This document shows positions 1 through 10,741 of a stretch of DNA of 64,000 nucleotides, in pieces. The position numbers and the translations under genes were made by a program. Each line of letters opens with the position of its first letter. Positions within the stretch are counted from its first letter, which is position 1. Origin of the DNA: Basidiobolus meristosporus CBS 931.73 (Eukaryota; Basidiobolomycota; Basidiobolomycetes; Basidiobolales; Basidiobolaceae); contig MCFE01000229.1 of NCBI GenBank assembly GCA_002104905.1, positions 57,435-121,434 on the forward strand, given 5' to 3'. The notes under the pieces were generated by a model. That model was not told the DNA's origin, searched no databases, and was given only the letters and a program-made list of their open reading frames with translations.

Positions 1-171
1 CTTATGCACTACCCTGAAAAGCTCCTTGATGGCAGATCTCAGATGTACTGCTGAAGGCAGGTGCAGTGATCAACTGCTAGTCAATAAGGGAGAAGTGTTA
101 CGGATATAAGTATATCATAATGACTATATGAGTAAACTTGTCTGTGGGAGATATGTTTACCGTACGACAGT
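1..171. other. Unassigned AT-rich DNA at the window edge
   Basis: No coding region or recognised repeat is visible. It directly precedes the left copy of an inverted LTR-like repeat, so it is probably also repeat-derived, but I found no second copy of it in the window. Confidence 0.4.
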
Positions 172-944
172 GTCTTAACAAAAGTATGTGCTGGGTTCAG
201 TGTCCTTTGAGATAACAATGTACTAAAGCTTCCAAAGTCAAAACAACTGTAAACTCCACTAGCAGGGACTTGATAAGAATGCAGCTGTGGTCAATAGTTA
301 CAAAGACAGAAAAGTATCTTTGCCTGTACAAGAACGAACCTGGGAAAGAATCAAATATAATAAAAGATACCTACTCTGAGTATTCCTCACAAGTAGTGCC
401 TTCAAGGTCAGTTGGCTGTCAGCGTGGTTTTCTGGGAGTGTCCTGCGGTCTGGGGTTGGAAGTTCAGGTAGCAGCAGGTAGCAGCGATCACACTAATCAA
501 CAAGTCAGTATATTGATAAATGGGATGATGATTTATTGTTGAGGGATAGCCTCTGTTATATACTTTTCTTACCGGCTAAGTGATTACTAATCATGGTGTT
601 CCAGAAGGTTCCAGACATCAATAGAAATCCTAATGACATCAGAATGACCTAAGAATGTTCTAAGTAGGTGCCAGAAGGTTCTAAGAGGCACAGCACATCC
701 AACCAATCAGGAATCAGTATTGTGAAACCTGTGTAACATAGGGATACTATAAGTGGTATGGAAATGGTAGGGATGGTGATATGCAATAAGGTAAGCAGGT
801 GTGATGGTCAACCGGCTTATGGGATAGTATTAATCAGGTAAGACAAATGAGATATAACTAAAATAAGTGTAGTAGAGATATAGGGAAGTAGAAAATATGG
901 GAATGAACACATCTGTCAGTGGGTGCCACTGTCACCCCACTACA
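172..944 (+). repeat. LTR-like family C, left inverted copy (internal 3' end plus LTR)
   Basis: This stretch matches the minus strand of 4221-5765 over its whole length. Both copies stop being similar exactly after CACTACA, and a TGTTGAGG motif lies at 537, so 537-944 (408 bp, TG...CA) looks like a long terminal repeat preceded by about 365 bp of internal 3' sequence. An open frame at 270-542 corresponds to a frame at 5465-5656 in the other arm and may be the degraded end of a polyprotein, but I recognise no domain in it. The LTR reading is inference; what is seen directly is an inverted, diverged repeat with a shared end. Confidence 0.6.
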
Positions 945-1314
945 GTGCATGCTTCAGAGCAAAACCACCAGAACTTGACAAACTGCTTATTTAGACACAA
1001 GTTCATTGGAGCAGGCTAAGTTGAGTCAACAAGCAGCATCACATCAAACTCAGCCAAGGGCCATGCCAGCGCATCAAGTTGCACCTGCAGAATTGCTGTT
1101 ATTTGTCATGATCCAAACAACACATTTCTTTTGCAATCCAAATTGGGCCATTGCAAACCAGTGATCACTAAATTTTTGATATAAGCAATATCAAGGTTGT
1201 CTTATATATGAGACAGAACCCAAATAAATAAACACCCGGCATATATATACATCATCTGTTGCACCTGTGCAGCCATTTGGTCTGTTTTGCACCTATTTAA
1301 TTGGTTGCATGCTA
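945..1314. other. Gene-free spacer between repeats
   Basis: AT-rich DNA without an open frame of note or a second copy that I can identify. It separates the family C LTR from a solo copia LTR. Confidence 0.4.
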
Positions 1315-1319
1315 GCTAT

Positions 1320-1668
1320 TGTTGTAAAAGTTTGTAATTCCACCAGAATATTCACCTAACTTAGTCACTTAGATCATTACCTTCAAATCCTAGAGAATAC
1401 TGACCAAATTCCTTGTTGTGATTTACTTAGAATATTTTCACTAGAATACCAGGTACCCAGAACATGAAAATTCTCAAAGTTGTTCAAACAGCCCCAAACT
1501 GTGCACACATGCTCTTGGGACCTTCCTTAATCTTTTTTACATGTTTGTAATGCCAGGACAATGTAAAAGTATAAATACTACTTTCACATTCAATAAATCA
1601 TTAAGTGAAAACCACATAATCTAATTGTTCTCCCAGTCACTTCCAATATCTCCAAGACTCTTACAACA
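1320..1668 (+). repeat. Solo copia LTR with perfect 5-bp target duplication
   Basis: The sequence starts TGTTGTAA and ends TTACAACA, the same inverted termini as the LTRs of the copia element at 6060-10741, and it aligns along its whole length. The 5-bp sequence GCTAT flanks it at 1315-1319 and again at 1669-1673. A single LTR inside one perfect target duplication is the classic product of recombination between the two LTRs of an inserted element, which removes the internal region. It carries the LTR's TATA-like (AGTATAAATA) and AATAAA motifs. Confidence 0.9.
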
Positions 1669-2174
1669 GCTATGACACCTTGTCCAATCACTAGGATCAG
1701 GAATTTACTTGCTCAATGGGCAAAATGGGATATTTGATGGCAGATCAGATAGCTTGTGAATTGGTCAAAGAGCCAATTGGGGGCTGACAGCTTCAGGAAA
1801 CTTTTGGACCAATTAACTGCTGAGATACCATTCAGTTTGAGTGATGGTAACCAAAATGGTAAGTATCAGTGTAATATATAGGGTGATACACATTTACTCC
1901 CATTTACACTAAAGAAACATATCCAAATACTGGATTTTACCTACCATAATAGTGGTATCCAATTGCACATGTGATGCAAACATTATGTGTTGGCACAATC
2001 ATTTGTGCCCACCTCATTGTGTCAGATTGTGCCATAGTGTGCAAGATTGTCCCACATGGTGCAAAATTGTCCAAGGGCAATCCTACCTACTGATAGCTAT
2101 AATATTGTGCCCAATTGTTCTTAGAGACCACTGATTGCACCGTGTGCCCTGGCATGGTAAACAGAACAAGTCTA

Positions 2175-2390
2175 ATGTTGTATCCTAACTGATTTTCCTT
2201 AACCCAAACATAAATAATCTCAATCAAGATTTATTGCATCCTGTATCTGGATCTATTTTTTGCTGTCACAACAGATCAATTTTTATGTGGTCATTACATC
2301 ATCCACTGATTTTACAAGCCTTTCCAAGTGATTAGTTGTCTGAGATCTATCCAACTATTTAGCAGTTGCCAAGCACTGACTCCATTGCTG
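2175..2390 (+). repeat. Fragment of the chromovirus (gypsy) LTR
   Basis: This aligns with the middle of the 0.7-kb LTR seen at 3441-4138, 52277-52953 and 58641-59337, sharing for instance CCTAACTGATTTTCC and TTTCCAAGTGATTAGT. Both LTR ends are missing, so it is an old truncated remnant. Confidence 0.7.
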
Positions 2391-2862
2391 AATCCATTTG
2401 GGAACTGACCAACTAGAGCAGCATTGCCTCAAAAGTCTGAGCCACTTGCTAGTAGCTGGAACTCAGATGCGTGCACTGATTAAGGTCTGCTTGCTTGATT
2501 CAGGATCTTGGTCTTGTTGGCAGCAGCTCTAGCTTGTTCAACTCTTCTAAAGGCTAGCTTCATATCTGTGAGAAGGTGTGAGAAACATTGAGTACAGGGG
2601 AGTTGGTTTCTGCTACAGGGGAGAACTATATCTGGGCATTACTGGTGACCAGATTAGAAATATAACCAACTTTGCTTGAACTGTTGAGACACAATTTGGT
2701 CAGAGTGGCAATGAAGCCTTAGAACCAATATTGGGAGCAGCTGACCTTGGTAGTGGAAGTAATCTTGCAATCATGATAACAGGGAGCTTGGATGTTTTGC
2801 TGAGCATTGTTGGTAGGAATCTTAGCAGCAGAATTTCTGAAATTATTTCTCACAGTGCATGT

Positions 2863-2963
2863 TAAGGAAGGTCCCAAGAACATGTATGCAAAGTTGAGGA
2901 CAGTGTGACAACTTTGAGGAATTCCCTGTTTTGGGTACCTGTAAGTTTAGGTGAAGTTATGAA
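2863..2963 (-). repeat. Fragment of a copia LTR
   Basis: On the minus strand this matches the central part of the 348-bp copia LTR, including the blocks read on the plus strand as TTAAGGAAGGTCCCAAGAA and TTGGGTACCTG. Both ends are missing and it is more diverged than the other LTR copies. Confidence 0.65.
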
Positions 2964-3440
2964 GTATTCAAGGGCACTGATCAGGCAGAATTATTGTTAC
3001 AAAGTTCCCTGGTATTCAAACACATGCACTGTCCTGTTCTTATTTAATCATGTCTATTGATGGACCTGTGGCTGAATATATTCCATAATCTGATGTCATT
3101 GTTCAAAAAATCTTTTGTTTTCATTGAGCAGAGCATCCCTAGGCCTGAGATACCTCTTAGCTCTGGTATTGTAGTGTCAGTATTCCTTGTTTGCATTGTA
3201 GTGCTCAAAAATATGCATTTAAACTTTTTTGGCCCACATTTTGACTGATTTCTAGGCAGTTTCTTAGCAATTCCTGAGCAACCTGATACTATTTGGTGCT
3301 CTTCCTTTGGTTAACATACATACCAGGTGTCAAGTGAGTATAACTATCATACAGCTTGCTGTAACTCTTATGTTCAAGATATGCAGCAATTCCAACTAAT
3401 TTTACCCAATATTGAAGTAATGTTTTTTATCTTGGATTAT

Positions 3441-4138
3441 TGTTGTACAACAGCATATTATACTTAGCCAACTTTACCCCATTAAATAATCCAGTACCCT
3501 AACTGACTTTCCCTAACCCAAGCATAGTTAATCCCAGTTATGGTCTACTTTATCCCATTGCAAATTCTACTTTTAGCAGTTATACCTGATCAATTTCATA
3601 TAGGCATTACATCCTTGGCTGATCTTCTAAGCTTTTCCAAGTAATTAGTCATTTGAAATATATCAAACCACTTGGTAGTTGCAAAGACATCAGCTGATTG
3701 ATCATGCAATTTTCATATATCTTATGCACCTATTAACACCAAAATTGATTTCATTTAATCCAGTCTCTTGGTGCTTACTAAGTCAACTTGATCAGGAAAG
3801 TGTAATTATGGCTTGCTGAACCTTTTGGTCTAGTATGTGTGTCTCAGCAAAATTCAGATTGTGTCTCCACAATAATAATAGTTCCACAATTGTTCTAGTT
3901 TCTACCTAAGCCTAACATATCTAGCACTCTCAAGATCACCAACTCTAGCCTTCATAGCAAACTAACTCCATTGCCCATGTAGCAAAACCCAGCTATATAT
4001 ATGGCCAATATTAGACAAGAGTCTCTGTGCTAATATTTCCACCATGCTCTGACATTTCTAAGATCCTGCACTTAATTATTCTTTTGGTTCAGTTAAACCA
4101 TTTAAGAGCTTTGTTGCATTTTTCTCTTGGATACAATA
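3441..4138 (+). repeat. Solo chromovirus (gypsy) LTR
   Basis: A full-length LTR-like copy beginning TGTTGT and ending in TACAATA (TACAACA in the younger copies). It aligns along its length with the LTRs at 52277-52953 and 58641-59337. The flanking pentamers ATTAT (3436-3440) and ATCAT (4139-4143) differ at one base, consistent with an aged 5-bp target duplication. No internal region is attached, so it is a solo LTR. Confidence 0.8.
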
Positions 4139-4220
4139 ATCATAGATCTTGTCACAACAAGTGTAGATTGCTTTACAGGCTCTGAAACCTGATTTTACTG
4201 TGGGGAGTATGTTGCAGAGG

Positions 4221-5765
4221 TGTAGTGTGGTTGCAGTGACACCCACTGACAGATGTGCTCATTTGCATATTTTATACTTCCCTATTTTTCTACTACCCTT
4301 ATTTTAGTTTCATTCCATTTGTCTTACCTGATTAGTACTATCCCATAGGCTGGCTGAATATCACATCTACTTACCGTATTGCATAAGTTATCCCACACTT
4401 TATATAAGATAACTTGATGTAAGTGCTTCTGTATTAGGCAGGCACCTGCGTCAGTATCTGTGACACATGACCAAACTGCTCTAAGAGTCTTGGAGATATT
4501 GGAAGTGATTGCAAGGGCAAGTAGATTATGTGGTTTCACGTAATGATTTAATGAATGTAAAAGTAGTGTTTATACTTTAACATGGTCTTGGCATAACAAA
4601 CATGTAGAATAGGCTAAGGAAGGTCCCAAGAATATGTGTGCAAAGTTTGGGGCTGTTTGGACAACTTTGAGAATTTTCATGTTCTGGGTATCTGGTATTT
4701 TGGTGAAAATATTCCAAGTAAATCCTAACAAGGGATTTGGTCAGTATTCTCTTGGATTTGAAGATAATGATCTGTGACTATGTTAGGGGAATATTAAGGT
4801 GGAATTACAAATTTTTACAACACAAACTGTGCCACCATCCTTACTATCTTCATACCATATGTGGTATCCCTTTGTTACAAAGGTTTCAAAATACTGATTC
4901 CTTATTGGTTGGGTGTGCTGTGCCTCTTAGAACCTTCCAGCACCTACTTAGAACATTCTGAGCTCATTCTGATGTCATTTTGATTTCTGTTTGACCTCTG
5001 GAACCTTCTGGAACACCATGATTAGTAATCACTTTGCCAGTGAGAAAAGTATATCAGGGAGGCAATCCCTTAGCAATAAATCATCATCTATTTTCCCTAT
5101 GAAAAATCCCAAACTTCAAATTCATTTGATTTTCAGCAGGTGTTCTGTTGGTATTGTAATGGTACTCTGCAGGCATTCAGCTGGTGCTTTTGGTCTGAAA
5201 TTGCAAATGCAACTTTTGATGGAAGTAATGGGCAGCTGATAACCAATTTGGCATAGATGCTAATTGGCCTAGTCTCCTTCTGGAGAGTTTGGTTGCTTGC
5301 CTGCCCATCAGCTAACAACTGAGATATTGAAAGTTTTCAATTTTGAGAAACTTGGAATTCAGCTGATATTATGATGGTTTTTTGCTGGCCTTTTCGGAAT
5401 TTTTTTTCTTAGGGTTTTATCATTATACCAACTTGTTGATTAGTATGATCACTGCTACCTGCTGCTACCTGAACTCCAACCTTTGATCAGAGTACACTCC
5501 CAGGAAACCATGCTGACAGTCAACTGACCATAGGGACACTACTTGTGAGGAATACTCAGAGTAGGTTTCTTTTATTATGTTTGACTCTTTCCCATATTTG
5601 CTCTTGTACAGGCAAAGATACTTTTCTGTCTTTGTACCTATTGACCACAGCTGCATTCATATCAAGTCCTTGCTGGTAGAGTTTATGGTTGTTTTGACTT
5701 TGGAAGCTTTAGTACATTGTCGTCTCAAAGGATGCTGAGTCCAGCACATACTTTTGTTAAGATGC
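4221..5765 (-). repeat. LTR-like family C, right inverted copy, split by a copia LTR
   Basis: The minus strand repeats 172-944: internal 3' sequence at about 5765-5077 followed by the putative LTR at 5076-4221, ending CACTACA. A solo copia LTR with its target duplication (4472-4827) interrupts it and therefore inserted later. Together with the left copy it forms a large, widely spaced inverted repeat about 3.3 kb apart. The open frame on the minus strand at 5465-5656 is the counterpart of 270-542. Confidence 0.6.
4477..4822 (-). repeat. Solo copia LTR (minus) with perfect 5-bp target duplication
   Basis: A full-length copy of the copia LTR in reverse orientation. The pentamer CAAAC occurs immediately before (4472-4476) and after (4823-4827). 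Its outer left end has drifted from TGTTG to TGCTC. It sits inside the family C repeat, dating that repeat as older. Confidence 0.9.
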
Positions 5766-5944
5766 TAACTAAGTTGGGGATTGTAGCTCTATTGTTTTCC
5801 TTTGACAAGCTTGTGGCTTTATTTCCCTTCACACCAGAGTAGAGACAGAACCCAAGTTTTCCTAGCAAGCTTTTGCCAGAGGTTATTGCACCCAGTGAAC
5901 ACCCCACACAAAGCACTTGAGAAGTGTTGGATGTATCTCTCCCT

Positions 5945-6059
5945 TGGACCTATACACCACCACAGCAGTGTCTTGCCTAACCCCATGAAGTTGTCAAAGT
6001 GATGAAGTGTTCTGAGGTATTAACTCCAACATTGTCAAAGTATGCTTTCTTGACTTCTT
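5945..6059 (-). pseudogene. Old copia copy, integrase fragment left of the nested insertion
   Basis: Read on the minus strand, this continues the copia integrase region (matching about 8047-8150 of the young element, around the FDNGGEY motif). It joins directly, in homology terms, to the fragment that resumes at 10742. The full-length copia element therefore inserted into the middle of this older, opposite-strand relative. Confidence 0.75.
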
Positions 6060-6407
6060 TGTTGTAAAAGTTTGTATTTCCACCTAAATATTCACCTAAC
6101 TTAGTCACTTAGATCATCACCTTCAAATCCAAGAGAATACTGACCAAATTCCTTGTCAGGATTTACTTAGAATATTTTCACCAAAATGCCAGATACCCAG
6201 AACATGAAAATTCTCAAAGTTGTCCAAACAGCCCCAAACTTTGCACACATGTTCTTGGGACCTTCCTTAACCTATTCTACATGTTTGTAATGCCAAGACC
6301 AGGTAAAGTATAAATATTACTTTTACACTCAATAAATCATTAAGTGAAAACCACATAATCTACTTGTTCTCCAAATCACTTCCAATATCTCCAAGACTCT
6401 TACAACA
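6060..6407 (+). repeat. 5' LTR of the copia element
   Basis: Starts TGTTGTAA and ends TTACAACA, an 8-bp inverted terminal repeat. It contains a TATA-like AGTATAAATA near 6307 and AATAAA near 6331, the expected promoter and polyadenylation signals. It differs from the 3' LTR at five positions by my count. Confidence 0.92.
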
Positions 6408-6420
6408 GGTTATGAGCCCC
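6408..6420 (+). promoter_or_regulatory. Primer-binding site matching the anticodon arm of initiator tRNA-Met
   Basis: The 13 bases GGTTATGAGCCCC directly follow the 5' LTR. They are complementary to the anticodon stem-loop of eukaryotic initiator tRNA-Met (GGGCUCAUAACC core) rather than to the 3' CCA end that most LTR elements use. This is the Drosophila copia arrangement, where a tRNA fragment cut in the anticodon loop primes reverse transcription. The gag ATG (6412) lies inside the site. The old copy at 12122-12134 keeps the same 13 bases. Confidence 0.82.
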
Positions 6421-9400
6421 AAGCTGTCACTCTCTGCAATGTCTACTACTGCTATTACTGGAATTTTTCCCTCTGCTGAAAAGTTGGATAGATCTAACTA
6501 CCAAGTGTGGAAGGTGAAGATGAAGATGCCGCTACAAGAAAGAGGCCTTTGGGATATTGTCATGGGAGAAGAATGCCCTCCTAAAAACGTGGGAGAGGAA
6601 GCCTTAAAGTACCAGAAGAAAGAACAAAGTGCCTTTAACTGCATTTGCCTTAATGTCAAGGACAAATTGCTAATTCAATGCTCAAGAGCAAAAACGGCAA
6701 AGAATGCCTGGAAAGCATTGGAAGACACCTACCAGTCATGTTCAGCTGCCAAGAAGATGTATCTGAGACAAAAATTCTTTACTACAAAGATGCTGCCAGG
6801 AGAAGAAATGAAAAATCTAATTAACAGAATTACCCTGCTGGTAGATGAGATGGAATCTGTGGGCGTACCAACTACTGATGAGGATGTGATAGTTACCATC
6901 CTGAATAGCCTTACAGACAAGCTTCAGGGCCTTGTATCAGCCCTAGAGTCCAGAACTGAAGATTTGACCTTAAATTACGTATATGGAAGGCTCCTGGATG
7001 AAGAATTAAGAAAATTAAGCGCCAATAAGAAAGAGGAAGAAAATGCTTTAATAAGCAATGATAACCAACAAAGGAGGTACCCAAGACCCTACAAAGGCAA
7101 CAGCAACCTATTTTGCAACTACTGCAAAAGGAAAGGACACACATCAGACCGGTGTCTCAAAAAGAAAGATAATCAGCAAAAGAAGCCTGAATATGGAAAT
7201 GCTGCAACAACTGAAGATAGACTATTCATATCTGCACTAAATATGACCACAAACAAGGATTCTCAGACATGGTATATTGACTCTGGAGCTTCTCAACACT
7301 TTACACACCAAAAAGAACTTCTTACCCAATATCAAGAAATTCCAATTAAGAAGGTTTTCATGGGTGACAATAGAACACTTGATGCGGTGGGAGAAGGAGC
7401 TATCCAAGTAAACCTTAGAAGCAGTGAAGGAAGCCATACACTGACCTTTAAAGAAGTACTCTATGTACCAGAAATAGCCAAGAACCTACTCTCTGTAAGC
7501 AAGGCCACAGCAGAAGGACTCAGTTTCAGTTTTGACAATTCTGGATGCAGGATCACTGATCAAAATGGTGCCCATATTGCTTTGGGCATCATAGATCAGA
7601 ATCTATACAAGTTGACTTATATTCCATCATATCTGGAAGCCAATATAAGTAACTTAAATGAAGAAACACCAATGCTTTGGCACAGGAGATTTGGACACAT
7701 CAATTTTGATTATTTGCGCAAAATGATCAAAGATCAGCTAATTTCTGGAGTAAAAATTGATCCCCCAGCCAATTTGGAGCACTGTGAAGCCTGCATATAT
7801 GGGAAACAAGCCAGACAACCGTTCAAGAGCTCTGGGTTAATCAAAACTAAGAAAAAATTAGATCTAATTAACTCAGATCTGTGTGGACCTATGCAAAATT
7901 TATCCTTAGGCGGGATGAAGTATTTAATCACTTTTATTGATGATTATACAAGATACACATGGGTCTACTTCATGGAGAGAAAGGAAGAAGCTCTGTCTAA
8001 GTTCAGGGAGTTTAAAGCCATAGTGGAGAGAGAGACTGGTGAAAAAATCAAGAAAATACGCTTTGACAATGGTGGAGAATATACCTCAAAGCTCTTCATC
8101 CACTTCTGCAAAATTCATGGGATAAAGCAAGAGACTACTGTACCATACTCCCCACAGCAAAATGGAGTAGCAGAACAAGCTAACAGATCAATAATTGATA
8201 TGGCAAGATCTATGATCCATGATCAAAAATTATCCTATGATTTTTTGGTGGAATCAGTTGCCACTGCTGTATACCTTAAAAATAGGAGTTATAACAGAAT
8301 AATTTGTGATTCTACTCCATTTGAAGCATGGTATGGATACAGACCAAGTGCAGAACATCTAAGAATACTTGGGTGTACAGCATATGCCAAAAAACTGGCC
8401 GGAAATCAGTCACAATTTGAGCCAAAAAGTGTAAAATGCATATTTTTGGGCTACTGCAATGAGAGTAAGGCATACAGACTCTACAATTCCAAAGCAAAGA
8501 AGTTGATCAAGTCCAGGGATGTGTTGTTTGATGAAAATTCAAAATTTTCACAACAAATGACATCAGATGATGATGAAAATTTGATCTCAAGTCCACCAAT
8601 TGTCAGGATTGAATCAGAGCAAAACAATGAGAAATTTTTCACTCAAGAGAGCTCTACAACCGTGGTTCAGCCAGAATCAGTGCCCAGGAATATCCCAGAA
8701 GTGATCATTCCAGTATCAAATGCCCGGAGATCCAATCAGACAAGAAATAGCCCAAATTACTATATCAATGAGGGTACAAACTTAGCCTATGCCTATTCAG
8801 TCCATGTTGATGAACCCCAGACTGTAAAAGAGGCCCTAAATAGCCCTCAGACAAAGTTTTGGAGATCTGCAATGATTGAGGAATATCAGGCACTGATGGA
8901 AAATCAAACTTGGGACTTGGTCAAATTACCAATCAACCGAAATCAATTGGATGCAGATGGGTCTTTAAGACAAAATACAAGGCTGATGGTACAATTGAAA
9001 GATACAATGCAAGACTTGTAGCCAAAGGATACTCTCAAACAAAAGGACTTGACTATACTGAGACCTTTGCACCGGTAGCCAAGTTTAATTCCATCAGATT
9101 AATTTTGGCTATTGCAGCAAAATATAAGTTTTTTATTCATCAAATGGATGTAAAAACTGCATTTTTGAATGGAGAACTTGATGAGGATGTGTATATGGAC
9201 CAGCCTGATGGGCTTGCTGACCAAAATAACCCCCATTTGGTCTGCAAGCTTAAAAAGTCACTATATGGTCTCAAACAATCACCAAGAGCCTGGAATTGCA
9301 AGATAGATTCTTATTTGGAATCTTTGAGTTTCAAAAGAAGTAATGCTGACTATAGTATATACTATAAGCCAGATAGAGCAAATCCAGTTCTATTAGCTCT

Positions 9401-10382
9401 ATATGTGGATGATCTTATTATAGCCGCCAATAATGTAGAAACATTGGAAGAGACTAAATCCAGCCTATCTAAGGAGTTCAAGATGTCCGATCTAGGAGAA
9501 CTTAGTTACTACTTAGGGATTAAGTTCTCCATAGACAGAAGTACCCAGACTATTACCCTAAGCCAATCCAAGTATATTCAAGATATACTAAAGAAGTACA
9601 AAATGGAAGACTGTAAACCGGCAGCCACCCCAATGGAGACAAACCTTAACTTGGTCAAAACTCAACCAAATCTAGAGAGCTTGGTGCTATCTGAAAGCCC
9701 TGACTTTCCTTATCAATCTATGGTCGGCAGTCTGATGTATATCATGCTTGGAACATGTCCAGATATCTCATATTCAGTGGGAGTTGTCAGCCAACATAAT
9801 CAGAATTATGGATCTGATCATATTGCAGCAGTTAAGCGGATTTTTAGATACCTAAAAGGAACTGCTGATATCTGCTTAAGATACACTCATAAGGATTCAG
9901 AACAGGATCTTGTGGGATACTCTGATGCTGATTGGGGACAAAATTTGGAAGACAGAAGATCCACCACAGGATACATCTTTCTTTACTGTAAAGGAGCAAT
10001 TTCATGGAATTCAAGAAAGCAACAAACCATAGCACTTTCTACTACAGAAGCAGAGTATATGGCAGCCTGTGAAGCTACAAAAGAAGCAGTGTGGTTAAGA
10101 AAGCTCCTTACAGATTTAGGCCTATGTCAAAAAACGCCTATTACTTTATTTCAATATAATTAAGGATGTATACAATTAGGTAGAAATCCAACTTTTCATG
10201 CTAGAACCAAGCACATAGATATTAGACATCATTTCATACGTGAAGCTATACAGAATAGCTTAGTTAGCTTAGTTTACTGTCCTACAGATGAAATGATTGC
10301 AGACATATTTACCAAACCATTAGCTAGAGACAAGTTTGAATATCTTAGGTCAAAATTAGGACTAGTCAGTATGAACATTTAG
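6412..10382 (+). pseudogene. copia Gag-Pol polyprotein, one frameshift and one nonsense change
   Basis: Domains in order: Gag (UBN2-like, from the Met at 6412) with a CCHC zinc knuckle near 7111-7152 (CNYCKRKGHTSDRC), aspartic protease (DSGAS near 7279), integrase HHCC region near 7677 and catalytic core (FDNGGEY, then SPQQNGVAEQ), reverse transcriptase (YVDD near 9402) and RNase H (DADW near 9925, STTEAEY). A one-base loss in a short A-run near 8940 shifts the frame between integrase and RT. A TAA at 10161-10163 stands where the family has Gln, and the homologous C-terminus (IADIFTKPLAR) continues to the TAG at 10382. The apparent start at 6364 lies in the LTR and is not credible. This copy cannot make a full polyprotein unless the frameshift is a sequencing error. 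Confidence 0.9.
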
Positions 10383-10393
10383 CTGAGTGGGAG
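10383..10393 (+). other. Polypurine tract of the copia element
   Basis: CTGAGTGGGAG lies immediately upstream of the 3' LTR, the position where plus-strand DNA synthesis is primed. The same sequence, reversed, marks the truncated copia piece at 55302 in the subtelomere. Confidence 0.7.
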
Positions 10394-10741
10394 TGTTGTA
10401 AAAATTTGTATTTCCACCTAAATATTCACCTAACTTAGTCACTTAGATCATCACCTTCAAATCCTAGAGAATACTGACCAAATTCCTTGTCGGGATTTAC
10501 TTAGAATATTTTCACCAAAATGCCAGATACCCAGAACATGAAAATTCTCAAAGTTGTCCAAACAGCCCCAAACTTTGCACACATGTTCTTGGGACCTTCC
10601 TTAACCTATTCTACATGTTTGTAATGCCAAGACCAGGTAAAGTATAAATACTACTTTTACATTCAATAAATCATTAAGTGAAAACCACATAATCTACTTG
10701 TTCTCCAAATCACTTCCAATATCTCCAAGACTCTTACAACA
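10394..10741 (+). repeat. 3' LTR of the copia element
   Basis: Same length (348 bp), termini and motifs as the 5' LTR, with five differences. It ends TTACAACA and is followed at once by homology to the old copia copy on the minus strand. Confidence 0.92.

Larger units (their letters stand above)
1674..3440. other. Decayed repeat DNA, no gene
   Basis: No protein-coding gene is recognisable. Two LTR fragments (about 2175-2390 and 2863-2963) are embedded and listed separately. The remaining sequence is AT-rich and full of short degenerate frames. Confidence 0.5.
6060..10741 (+). mobile_element. Nearly intact Ty1/copia LTR retrotransposon
   Basis: A complete element of about 4.7 kb: 348-bp LTRs at 6060-6407 and 10394-10741, a primer-binding site at 6408, gag-pol from 6412 to 10382 and a purine-rich tract before the 3' LTR. 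I count five differences between the two LTRs, so the insertion is fairly recent. Flanks are TTCTT on the left (6055-6059) and TTTTT on the right (10742-10746), one mismatch from a 5-bp target duplication. The element is coding-defective: gag-pol has one frameshift and one nonsense change. It is nested in an older minus-strand copy of the same family. Confidence 0.93.
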
